Shown here: positions 42,611 through 52,100 of the stretch, piece after piece | Layout: each line of letters begins with the position of its first letter | How positions within the stretch are numbered: position 1 is the first letter of the stretch | Assembly (NCBI GenBank): GCA_003165595.1 | Contig: PLWQ01000020.1 | Span: 103,815-167,814, forward strand | Reading direction: 5' to 3' | From: Fibrobacterota bacterium | GTDB taxonomy: Bacteria > Fibrobacterota > Chitinivibrionia > Chitinivibrionales > FEN-1185 | DNA length: 64,000 bases | The notes under the pieces: model-generated | The model's database searches: none | Seen by the model: only the letters and a program-made list of their open reading frames with translations | Told to the model about the DNA's origin: nothing | Made by a program: the position numbers and the translations under genes

Positions 42611-43297
42611 ATGAAAGAAGTCCGGTCTGCTTCAACTCGCAGATTTTTGATCACGGCATTGCTGGCGACCTCGTCGATTTTTGCCCAAGCCCCCACAACC
42701 GCCAACACTCACAAGGAGGCGAATATGAAGAAGTCCATCGGAGCCAAGACCTTTGTTTTTCCCACTCCCGTTTTTGTCGTAGGATCGTACGACAAAGCCG
42801 ATAAGCCGGATGCAATGGTCGTTGCCTGGGGTGGAATTTGTTGTTCCAAACCGCCGTGTGTTGCCATCTCAATAAGGGAAGCCACCTACACCTACGGCAA
42901 TATCATGGCGCGCAAGGCGTTTACAATCAGCATTCCTTCCGAGAAATACATCCAGGAAGCCGATTACTTCGGGATGGTTTCCGGCCGCACGGAGGACAAA
43001 TTCGCCGCCACGAAGCTCACGCCCGTCAAGAGCGATCTGGTGGATGCGCCGTATGTAAAGGAGTTCCCTTTTGTCGTTGAATGCTCCGTAATCCAGACTG
43101 TCAAGATCGGATCACATACGATGTTCGTGGGCGAAATCAAGGACGTAAAGGCCGACGAGGCGGTGCTGGGGAAGGACGACGCGCCGGACATCGAGAAGAT
43201 AAAGCCCATGATTTTCGACCCGGTTGACCGCGCCTATTACGGCATCGGCAGCTATCTGGGCGATGCATTTGCGGAGGGAAAGAAGTTGCAGAAATAG
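42611..43297 (+). CDS. Flavin reductase-like protein with signal peptide and internal second start
   Basis: 228 aa from ATG 42611, which has AAAGGAGAAACG upstream and begins a signal peptide ([16 protein letters not shown]). A second in-frame ATG at 42725 ([13 protein letters not shown]) has its own AAGGAGG and would give a 190-aa cytoplasmic form, the usual length of the family. The flavin-reductase/DIM6 pattern is clear: [57 protein letters not shown]. These bind FMN and reduce flavin or act as flavoproteins. The gene precedes the beta-helix and heparinase-like genes on the same strand. Confidence 0.85.
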   Translation: MKEVRSASTRRFLITALLATSSIFAQAPTTANTHKEANMKKSIGAKTFVFPTPVFVVGSYDKADKPDAMVVAWGGICCSKPPCVAISIREATYTYGNIMARKAFTISIPSEKYIQEADYFGMVSGRTEDKFAATKLTPVKSDLVDAPYVKEFPFVVECSVIQTVKIGSHTMFVGEIKDVKADEAVLGKDDAPDIEKIKPMIFDPVDRAYYGIGSYLGDAFAEGKKLQK

Positions 43298-43441
43298 GAG
43301 TATGTGCCGAGGTCGTAGTCGTGGCATTCCGTCAATGGGGCCGGCTTGCGCGGTCCTGCTTTTTCTTGCTTGCGTGCGCGCTCCGGTGGTATACTAAGGG
43401 GAGTGCGGGGAAATTTGTTTCACCTGAACCCGGACCTTCCC

Positions 43442-45031
43442 ATGCCGCAAATCGCTTCCCGAATTCTATCTGCTGCAATTTTCTCTCTCTGCATTTTCTC
43501 TTTTTCACAGGCCGCCAATCGCTTCGTTTCCGCTTCCGCAAGCAGCGCGGGGGACGGCAGCCTGGCTCATCCGTTCTCAACCATCCAAGCTGCGTCGGAT
43601 TCCACCAACCCCGGCGATACCGTGTTCATTATGAACGGCACGTACACCAACAGCTGGTGGAACGGCACGGTCGTCAACATCACCCGCTCGGGTTCGGCGT
43701 CGGCGTGGATCGTGTACACGGCGTATCCGACCCACCATCCGAAACTTCAGTTTAACGGCTGGGGCGGGGTCTACATCACCGGCGCAAGCTACATTGAAGT
43801 GAGCGGGTTCGAAATAATCGGTAACAACGCGGCCATGGATTCGGCAACTGCCTTTGGCGATAGGGCCGACGGCAACAACTGCCTCACTTCCGGCAACGGC
43901 ATCATGTGTTACCAGAGCGGCACGTCTCCGTACCCGCACCATATTGCCATACGAAAGTGCATTGTACATGATTGCGGCGGAGGGGGAATCTCCACGCAAA
44001 CGACCGATTACATCACCATCGAAGAGAACACCGTGTACAACAACGCCTGGTATTCCCCCTACGACTGCAGCGGGATATCACTGGGCTGGAATTCCAATTA
44101 CGATAACGACACGACCAATTACAGGGTTTTTGTGCGCCGTAACAGCTGCTTTGCAAACAAGAATTGCATTCCCGCCATTCAGGGGGGCACCGTTCCCACG
44201 GACGGGGAAGGCATCATCATCGACATTCAGGACGGCACGGCAGGCAATGTCCCGGCCTATACGGGGCGGATGCTGCTTGAAAACAACCTGGTGTTCAACA
44301 ACGGCGGAGACGGCATAACGCTTTTCAAGACTAATCACGTGGACGTTTTCAATAACACGGCATATCTGAACGACCAAACAGCCCAGATAAACCGGGGGCA
44401 GATCTTTCCGAATCAGGGCAAAAACACCAGGATACTCAACAACATTATGTTCGCTCCGGCAGGCAGGAGCGTCTTGCAGGACTGCTGCCCGAACTCAAAT
44501 CTCACGGTCGACTACAACCTGTTCTGGAGCGCAAGCGGCAGTCCCTCCGCATCCCAAATCGGGAAAACCGGGACGCATGACAAAAAGGCAGATCCGCTGT
44601 TTGTAAAGCCTTCCGTTGATCCGGCCGTCGCGGACTTTCACCTTACTGCGGGAAGCCCCGCCATTGACGCGGGAACCTCCGCCGGCGCGCCGGCTGTGGA
44701 TTTCGACGGCAACCCGCGGCCGTGGGGAGCCGGCATTGACATTGGCGCATACGAATACGGCGCAGGTTCGGCCGTGAGACCGGCGCATGCCCAAGCGGCA
44801 GCAGCCCCCGCAATCACCGTGTTCCAAAACTCTCGCGGCCGCAGCGTGCACATTCGCCTGGCGTCGCCGGGCGACATCGCCGTTTTCAGGATGGACGGAG
44901 CGCTCGTGGCCTCTTTCAAGAATGTGGCCGCCGCCGAATGGAAGGCAGCGGGAGCGGCAGGCGGAGTATATTTTGTCAATGCAACCGTCAATGGCGAGCG
45001 CTTGCTGCGCAGGCTTCCGGTGCTGAAATAG
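43442..45031 (+). CDS. Secreted right-handed beta-helix protein (DUF1565/pectate-lyase-like) with sorting tail
   Basis: 529 aa from ATG 43442, where a signal peptide begins (MPQIASRILSAAIFSLCIFS, cleavage after SQA); the frame open from 43346 is not secretory at its start. The body has the 'GDGSLAHPFSTIQAASDSTNPGDTVFI' entry of DUF1565-type beta-helix proteins, repeated 'I-x-N-N-x-V/A' coils (120-370) and the 'SPAIDAGT...PRPWGAGIDIGAYEYG' ending. A degenerate C-terminal sorting domain follows (AVFRMDGALVASF ... GGVYFVNATV). A polysaccharide lyase or binding role is likely given the heparinase-like neighbour 90 bp downstream. Confidence 0.85.
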   Translation: MPQIASRILSAAIFSLCIFSFSQAANRFVSASASSAGDGSLAHPFSTIQAASDSTNPGDTVFIMNGTYTNSWWNGTVVNITRSGSASAWIVYTAYPTHHPKLQFNGWGGVYITGASYIEVSGFEIIGNNAAMDSATAFGDRADGNNCLTSGNGIMCYQSGTSPYPHHIAIRKCIVHDCGGGGISTQTTDYITIEENTVYNNAWYSPYDCSGISLGWNSNYDNDTTNYRVFVRRNSCFANKNCIPAIQGGTVPTDGEGIIIDIQDGTAGNVPAYTGRMLLENNLVFNNGGDGITLFKTNHVDVFNNTAYLNDQTAQINRGQIFPNQGKNTRILNNIMFAPAGRSVLQDCCPNSNLTVDYNLFWSASGSPSASQIGKTGTHDKKADPLFVKPSVDPAVADFHLTAGSPAIDAGTSAGAPAVDFDGNPRPWGAGIDIGAYEYGAGSAVRPAHAQAAAAPAITVFQNSRGRSVHIRLASPGDIAVFRMDGALVASFKNVAAAEWKAAGAAGGVYFVNATVNGERLLRRLPVLK

Positions 45032-45120
45032 AACGTATCGATAGAAGCGGCTTTTGAAGAGTTCTTTGTGCACGGGCACCGTTTCCCGAAAAACAAACCT
45101 CATCCGTCGGAGGCACTCGC

Positions 45121-47727
45121 ATGAAGAATATCGCGGGCCTGACGATTAACGGTACGATCATCGCACTGGCATTAATCACCCTGGCCTCGGGCCAGTCCAT
45201 CGTCGTCCAGCCGCCGCTCAACACCTTTGTCATGCGCTCCGATCTGGCAGGCGCGCATCCCCGCCTGTACTTCACCCAGGCCGATATCCCCGCCATCAAA
45301 CAACGAGCGCTGGGGCCGTGCTCCTGGTTTTACAAGAAGGCGAAAAGTGACTTCGGCGGGTATGTGTCCCAGCGCACGCCTGACGCTCCGGGCACGTGGA
45401 AAGACTATCTCTTCGGCTTCTGGGGTCAGTTTTCGATGTGTATGTTCTACCTTGTCGAAGGTGACACGGCCTATGCCAACACGGCGCGGTCATGGGCGCT
45501 CTACTATGCCGGGCGGTCCGACTGGCTCGCCGACGACCTGGTTCCCATGGACATTACCTCGGGCATGGCATTGACGTATGATATTTTGTACAGTTACTTG
45601 TCGCCAACGGACCGCGCCACACTGCGGACCGCCCTCAAGCGCTCGATCGACACCATCCAGCCGCGGTTCGCGGTGGGTCAGTATTGGACCGAGGACTATC
45701 AGAACAACCACATGCACAACCGGATACACGGTCTGGCCAGCGCGTCGTTTGCGATTTACGGCGACGATCCGGCGACCAACGTTCAGACCGCCGCTGATCT
45801 TGCCGTCGGGTGCTTCACGAAGGTGACCCAATGGCTGCCCGACGACGGCAGCACGCACGAAGGATCGGGCTACTGGGACTACGGCTATCCCTGGGTGGCG
45901 CGCACGGCTGTGCTCATGAACCATGTGACCGGCGTCGATCTGACAGCGGGCAAGCCGCACTTCACAAACGACTATCTCTATCGGTTGTATATGACGACGC
46001 CCGGGTGGAACAACATGTTCAACATCGGCGACGCATCCGAGGGAGCGCCCAGTAACGCGGAAGCGTGGCTGCCCGGGATCGCGCGCAGCCGCGACGCCGC
46101 TGCGGACTCCGTGGTGCGGCGGTTGATGAAGGAACAGTCCGGCGGATTTTACCAGCAGACCATGTGGGGCGTGCTTTGGTACGACGACACGCTGGCGCCG
46201 CAACCATATGCGACGCTGCCCTTGTACCGGTTCTGGCCCGACCTTGAGATGTTCTCGATTCGCAGCTCCTGGGCCGACACGGCAACAGGGTTCGTGTTCA
46301 AATGCGGGCCTCCGGGCGGAAACCACATGCAACAGTTGCGAAACGGCAATTACGTAAACGTCGCGCACGATCACCCGGACCAGAACCATTTCCTTTTGTT
46401 TTCCGGGGGCAAGATGCTTGCGCAGGACGACGGATATCCTGAGGACAACAAGCTGACGCGGAGTCACAACACCGTCCTGATTGACACACTCGGGCAGACC
46501 AATGAAGGCGGCCAGTGGTATCAGCCGTTCGACTACGGCCTCACGGGCCATCTGAGCGACGTCATGCTGTCCGGCTCAAGCGCATGCGCCGCCGGTGATG
46601 CCTCGAAATTGTATACAAACGCAAGCAAATTCGTGCGGCACATCGCTTTTGTCGAAGGCGGGTATGTAATATCGATTGACGATCTGAAAGGAACGGGCAC
46701 CGCGGCGCACGCTTTCAACTGGCGGCTGCACAAAACCGGTACCTGGACAAACGGCCAGGCCGGCGAATTTATCGTAACCGATTCGGCGAACATGCGTCTT
46801 GACATCCGCTTTCTTGAGCCGCCGGTGGCCAGCCTGCAAAGCGCGTTCCTTCCCGTTGATCCTCTGGTTGCCACGTCGCACCCGTGCCTGTCGGTGACGA
46901 CCCGCGCGCCGTCGGCACATTTTACCGTGGTCCTGGTGCCGCAGCACAACAATGTGCCGGTGCTTGCCAGCAGCTTGCTCTCTGCGACCGGCGGGACAGC
47001 CGTGCAGGTTCAGGGCGGCGCCTTCACCGATGTTTTCGCCATGCGTTCCGATTCCACAAAATTGACAGCAGGGAACATTCAGTCGGATGGATCCAACATT
47101 CTGGTACGCACGCAAAATGCTTCAACCACATTTGCAATGATGACGCGCGGCACGGTTATATCTGTCGCCGGAAAGACAATGGCCGGGTCGGCCCTGAGTG
47201 CAAACATGTCATGGCGCAGCGGATCTCAAGCAGTGACGATCGAGGCGGAGCCGTCGTACAACACCGCCGGCGGCAGCGATACGATTCTTGCGGGCGGATT
47301 GACCGGCGGGAGCCAGTACACCGCAACCGTCGATAACTCGGCGTCTCTTGTGTTGACAGCAGCGGCCGACGGCACGGTACGGGTACCCGTGAATCTGACA
47401 AAGCGCGTGACCATTGTGATGACAAAGGGTAATGGTGTTACCGCCGATCGTTACATAAAAGCGCCAGGGCGAATCTCGATTTTGCCCTGTGGAACCGGAG
47501 TCGCATTTACCATTCCGTCGGGCGGAACCACGGGCGCGTCGGTCGCGATTTACAGCCAGCAGGGACGTTTGGTCTGGAGATGGGGCGGCACAAACTGCGA
47601 CGCGGAGCAACGTATACTCTGGCCGGGAATTGGAGAAAACAACCGTGAAGCGCCCGCGGGGGTGTATTGCGCAATGGTCAAGATCGGGAACTGCAGCAGG
47701 ACGGCGGCGTTTGCGGTGGTGAGGTAA
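45121..47727 (+). CDS. Secreted heparinase II/III-like polysaccharide lyase with sorting tail
   Basis: 868 aa with a signal peptide (1-24). Residues 40-360 form the alpha-helical toroid of heparinase II/III and alginate-lyase families (LAGAHPRLYFTQADIPAIKQ, YQNNHMHNRIHGLASASFAI, GSTHEGSGYWDYGYPW). A beta-sandwich follows (about 380-660) with the conserved NVAHDHPDQNHFLLF box, whose histidines are typical metal or catalytic residues. A C-terminal sorting-type domain ends the chain (VAIYSQQGRLVWRW ... GVYCAMVKI). Expected to cleave uronic-acid-containing polysaccharides by beta-elimination outside the cell; the substrate cannot be told. It forms a cluster with the beta-helix gene upstream. Confidence 0.88.
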   Translation: MKNIAGLTINGTIIALALITLASGQSIVVQPPLNTFVMRSDLAGAHPRLYFTQADIPAIKQRALGPCSWFYKKAKSDFGGYVSQRTPDAPGTWKDYLFGFWGQFSMCMFYLVEGDTAYANTARSWALYYAGRSDWLADDLVPMDITSGMALTYDILYSYLSPTDRATLRTALKRSIDTIQPRFAVGQYWTEDYQNNHMHNRIHGLASASFAIYGDDPATNVQTAADLAVGCFTKVTQWLPDDGSTHEGSGYWDYGYPWVARTAVLMNHVTGVDLTAGKPHFTNDYLYRLYMTTPGWNNMFNIGDASEGAPSNAEAWLPGIARSRDAAADSVVRRLMKEQSGGFYQQTMWGVLWYDDTLAPQPYATLPLYRFWPDLEMFSIRSSWADTATGFVFKCGPPGGNHMQQLRNGNYVNVAHDHPDQNHFLLFSGGKMLAQDDGYPEDNKLTRSHNTVLIDTLGQTNEGGQWYQPFDYGLTGHLSDVMLSGSSACAAGDASKLYTNASKFVRHIAFVEGGYVISIDDLKGTGTAAHAFNWRLHKTGTWTNGQAGEFIVTDSANMRLDIRFLEPPVASLQSAFLPVDPLVATSHPCLSVTTRAPSAHFTVVLVPQHNNVPVLASSLLSATGGTAVQVQGGAFTDVFAMRSDSTKLTAGNIQSDGSNILVRTQNASTTFAMMTRGTVISVAGKTMAGSALSANMSWRSGSQAVTIEAEPSYNTAGGSDTILAGGLTGGSQYTATVDNSASLVLTAAADGTVRVPVNLTKRVTIVMTKGNGVTADRYIKAPGRISILPCGTGVAFTIPSGGTTGASVAIYSQQGRLVWRWGGTNCDAEQRILWPGIGENNREAPAGVYCAMVKIGNCSRTAAFAVVR

Positions 47728-47787
47728 GTCACTACCGCAAAACCATCCCTCGCCGGTTGCTTTGGGGCTGCACTAACTCGCTGTTAT

Positions 47788-48957
47788 TTACAACAGGGTT
47801 TCAACGCCGGCATGTTTGAAGGGGTTGAACACTCTGATTCCCCGGACGGTGGTCTGAAGGTCGCCGTTGTAAAGTACCGCGCCGCCTTCGCAGCGCCCGG
47901 CGCCGGCGACCAGCTTGAACCGCTCTATGCCCTGCAAAAACGATTCGTTGAACGTGGCCGCGGATTTTATTTCAACGGGAAAAAGCCTGCTTCCCCTTTT
48001 AAGGATTAAATCGACTTCGTTTCCGTGGCTGTCGCGATAGAAGTACATGTCCGGACGTCTGTCGAGATTATGATACGCTTTCAGGAATTCGAGGATGATG
48101 AAGTTTTCGTACAGTCCTCCCCGGAGAGGATCGCGGGAAAGTTGCTTCCCGTCGGTGATTCCGAGCAGAAAGGCGGCCAAACCGGTGTCCGTGAAATAAA
48201 TTTTAGGAGATTTCATTACGCGCTTGCTTATGTTCTGAAAATATGGCTGCAGTTCAAATACGATATAGGACGATTTTAGTACGCTTATCCAGCTTTTTAT
48301 CGTCGTAGAGGAAACCCCGGCATCATTGCCGAGCGATACAAGGTTGCTCAGCTGCCCTACACGGCCTGCGACAAGCGTTAAAAACTGCTGGAACGATCCG
48401 AGGTTCTGCAGATTGATGAGCGAGCGGACGTCTCGTTCGACATACGTTTGAACATAGCTGTTGAAGAAACGGTTTGTCTGAAGTTTTTTATCGTGAAGGC
48501 GGGGAAAGCCGCCTGAAACGATGCAAGGAAACGGTTCGAACTTCTTATGATACTGTTCCAGTTCCTTCAGGGAAAAAGGCAACAAGGTCAGTATAGAGGT
48601 GCGCCCCGCAAGCGACTGGCTCACCGACTCGTGGAGCGCAGGCTGGTGGCTGCCCGTCAGAATGAACATGCCTTCGGATTGCTTTTTGTCTACAATTCCC
48701 TGTATATACGAAAGCAGGTGCGGAGTACGCTGGATCTCGTCGAGGATGCCTCCATCGGGCAATTCATTGAGAAAACCCCGCGGATCAATTTCGGCCGTTC
48801 GACGCACCTCGGGATCTTCGAGTGAAAAATACGGCTTCTTCGGAAACGTCATCCGTACCAGGGTCGTTTTACCCGATTGCCGCGGACCGAAAACGGTGAC
48901 AACCGGGTACTCCTTGGCCGCGGCGAGCAGTTCATGGGAAATAATTCGATTAACCAT
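47788..48957 (-). CDS. DUF4143 AAA-family ATPase
   Basis: 389 aa. N-terminal AAA domain with Walker A GPRQSGKTTL (residues 24-33), Walker B GGILDEIQ and a sensor TGSHQ; C-terminal DUF4143 nuclease-like region (YFTDTGLAAFLLGI ... FIILEFLKAYHN ... FYRDSHGNEVDLIL ... PVEIKSA), which resembles a PD-(D/E)xK core. These proteins are very common in bacteria and archaea, are often strain-variable, and have no agreed function. No ribosome binding site is evident before ATG 48957. It is single and flanked by surface-protein genes. Confidence 0.92.
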   Translation of the reverse strand: MVNRIISHELLAAAKEYPVVTVFGPRQSGKTTLVRMTFPKKPYFSLEDPEVRRTAEIDPRGFLNELPDGGILDEIQRTPHLLSYIQGIVDKKQSEGMFILTGSHQPALHESVSQSLAGRTSILTLLPFSLKELEQYHKKFEPFPCIVSGGFPRLHDKKLQTNRFFNSYVQTYVERDVRSLINLQNLGSFQQFLTLVAGRVGQLSNLVSLGNDAGVSSTTIKSWISVLKSSYIVFELQPYFQNISKRVMKSPKIYFTDTGLAAFLLGITDGKQLSRDPLRGGLYENFIILEFLKAYHNLDRRPDMYFYRDSHGNEVDLILKRGSRLFPVEIKSAATFNESFLQGIERFKLVAGAGRCEGGAVLYNGDLQTTVRGIRVFNPFKHAGVETLL

Positions 48958-49187
48958 GGTTCAATAATACATCAATGTTGTGTAAATATCAAGTCAAACT
49001 TTTGATTTACACATTATGTTGTTCGAGGATTTTGATTTGTGCGGCGGATTCAGGCAAGGATCAAGTTCGCGAAAAACGGTCAAGAGCGCTGTCGTCGACG
49101 ATAGGCGGCGGACGCACGACGGGATGCGCGAGGAGCTCGTGCGTTTCATTTGTCATCTAAGGGCCAAATTCAGAATTTCTGTAATTT

Positions 49188-52100
49188 TCAATTTTTGATG
49201 CATCGGACGCTAAAACCGAAAACATTGCTGAAGCTGTTATGGCCTACATCCGCAGCATTATAACTTATGCTACGGTACAACGAAATTGCCGCTCCACTCG
49301 CCGTAGATGACCACCAAACACCGGTGCCGCCAACATAATCGAACGTACCATCATTGATACGTTCACCACCCGGAAGCGCAAAAAAACCGAACGTATTAGT
49401 AGCACCAGCATTAGGAGAGGCCCAATGCGCCGTGCCCGTTTCTTTCAACAGCCCCCCTGCCACAGCATCTCCGCCAAGGTATGTTATTAGCACAGTCCAT
49501 TCGGAGTCCGTGGGCACATGCCAGCCTGTCGGGGCCAGTTTCCCCGTGTTTACGGTATACCAGTTGTATAGTGCTCCATAGATGTTCCCATAGATAATTG
49601 AATCATTATACCAGCAATACGCCGGAGTCGTAAGATTACTCCACGTAGTACCATCCGTTACCAATTGAATGGCAGAACCATCATTGTACCTGGTGGTCTT
49701 CAGATTCTGTGCCATCCAGACTTGCGTTCCGATTGTGACCGTTTGGTAGACATTTCCATCTGTATCGGTGACAGAAACTGTTGTCGAATTCAGTGTCAGG
49801 ATTGCCCCGGTGCTTGTTGCATTCGGTAAAGTACCATTCGATACCGTGACAGTATATGTCCCCGCATCGGCCGCCTGAACATTCGCTATTGAATAGCTCG
49901 ACGATGTTGCCCCTAGGATTGCCGCATTATTCTTATACCACTGATACACAAGTGGAGCCGTTCCCGTAACCACAACAGAAAACGTGTCGTTCTGTCCTAC
50001 GGCAAGGGTATCCGATTTTGGTTGAGTGATAATGCTCGGTGCTGTGGGTACAGGATTTCCTTTTATGCAACGGACGCTGAAACCGTGACCTCTGTTGTAT
50101 TCGTGAGGGTAAACACCAGCGCTACTGTAGTTCAAGTCCCGGTCCCATGCATTGGAACCAGAGCTGGCCGTAGACGACCACCAGTAGCCATTGCCTTCAA
50201 TGGCGCTAAATGTACCATCACTATTATGAAATCCTCCCGGCAACGCCGAAAAGCCAGTCTCATTTGTCGCGCCGAGATTTGGAGATATCCAATGCGACGA
50301 ACCGGTTTCTTTCAGTTTCCCTCCTGCCACAGTCAAACCACCAAGGTATGTAGTGAGCACGGTCCACTCGGAATCAGTTGGAGCATGCCAGCCCGTCGGC
50401 GCCAGATTACCTGTATTCACGGCGTACCAATTATACAGCGCACCATAGGTGATTCCATATGAAGCTGAATCGTCATACCAACAATAGCCCGGTGTCAAGA
50501 GTGCAGCCCACGAATTCGCTGTTACCAGCGGTATTGGGTTGCCGTCGTTGAACCTGGTAGTCTTCAAGTTTTCGACCATCCAGACTTGCGTCCCTATTGT
50601 TACTGTTTGGTAAACATTCCCATCAATATCCGTGACTGTGCTCCCAACTGTTTGTGGCGTCGCCGTCTGCACCGAACTCAACCCCGATTCTCCCGCAGCA
50701 TTCACTGCCGTCATGCCTACGGCATACTGTGTACCGTCTGTCAAACTACCGAGAACATACGGCGAAGTAACGCCGGTTACTTTTGTCCCGGCAACCGTTA
50801 CAATTGCGGCAGCAGCGTAGTACAGGTTGTATGACGTGGCACCGGATACAGGACTCCAGCTTACAGATATTTTCCCGTCGCCGGCTACTGCACTTGAAAT
50901 TGTGGGCGCGGTTGGAAGTACAACAGCAGTGGCAGAGCGGGCACACCGGAACCCGTCGCTATTGTTATGGTCACCTATATTGAGATATGTGCGATACGAT
51001 GAGTAAAGATGTACAGGAGCTTCAGCCCACGGTCCGCCTCTTAACACATATGCAGTTCCTGTTGCCGGTCCGATTGGATTTGTCCGGACGGTGGTATCAA
51101 CTCCGGCATATAGATCATTGCAATGCTCCCATAGGTTTCCTGTCATGTCATACAATCCCCATGCGTTTGGGGTTTTTGTTGCAACCGGATGCGTCGTTCC
51201 GTTGGAATTGCCAACCCACCATGCAAAATTATTTATTCCATTCGTATCGGCACCCCAATAATATGCTGTTGTTGTTCCGGCCCTGCATGCATATTCCCAT
51301 TCGGACTCGGTAGGTAACCGGTATCCATTTCTGGAATAGTTAATTTTTATTCCCGTTAATCCCGTGCAACCGTTTCCCGCAGGTCCTATAATGTTTGTAA
51401 AGGAATACACCGTATCCTTACCGTCTGCTTTGCTCCGCTTGTTGCAATACAAGACCGCATCAAACCAAGTGACATTTTCGACTGGCCGTCTTGTGTCACC
51501 TGTAAATTGCGAAGGATTGACGCTCATCAACCCTTGATAATCAACTTGCGTTACAAGCGTAGTGTCAATGTAGAATGATGAAACTGTCACCGGATGTGTT
51601 GGCTCCGCAATTCCCGCTTGGCCCATCTGGTAGGTATCTCCATTTAGCAACCTCATCCCTCCTACCGCGAGGCCATATGATTTTTTAACGACTTTTACGA
51701 CCCATTTGAGGGTATCAAACCCGCCTTTTCCATCCCCAGCCATTACAGAAAGTGATTTGTTGCCGGTATCTCCAGGTGCCGGGGTCCATACCAATAGTCC
51801 AGTCTTGCTTCCAATTGACAGCTCGGCAGGAGCTGACAGAATAGAATATCTTATGGAATCACCATCAGGGTCAGTTGCCAGTAACGTGCCTTTGTATAGG
51901 TTCCCAACCGTATCTACTGCAGCCATATCCGTTGATTGGGTTACAAACTTGGGTGGATGGTTAAGTGCCGATACAACGGTAATTGTCCATGCTATGTCTA
52001 CAGACGCAGATGAATCGTCCGAAACCCGCGCAGAAACCGCAAATGTTCCGGTAGCCGATGGTGTCCATGTTACGATGCCGGAACTGCTTCCTATGGCAAG

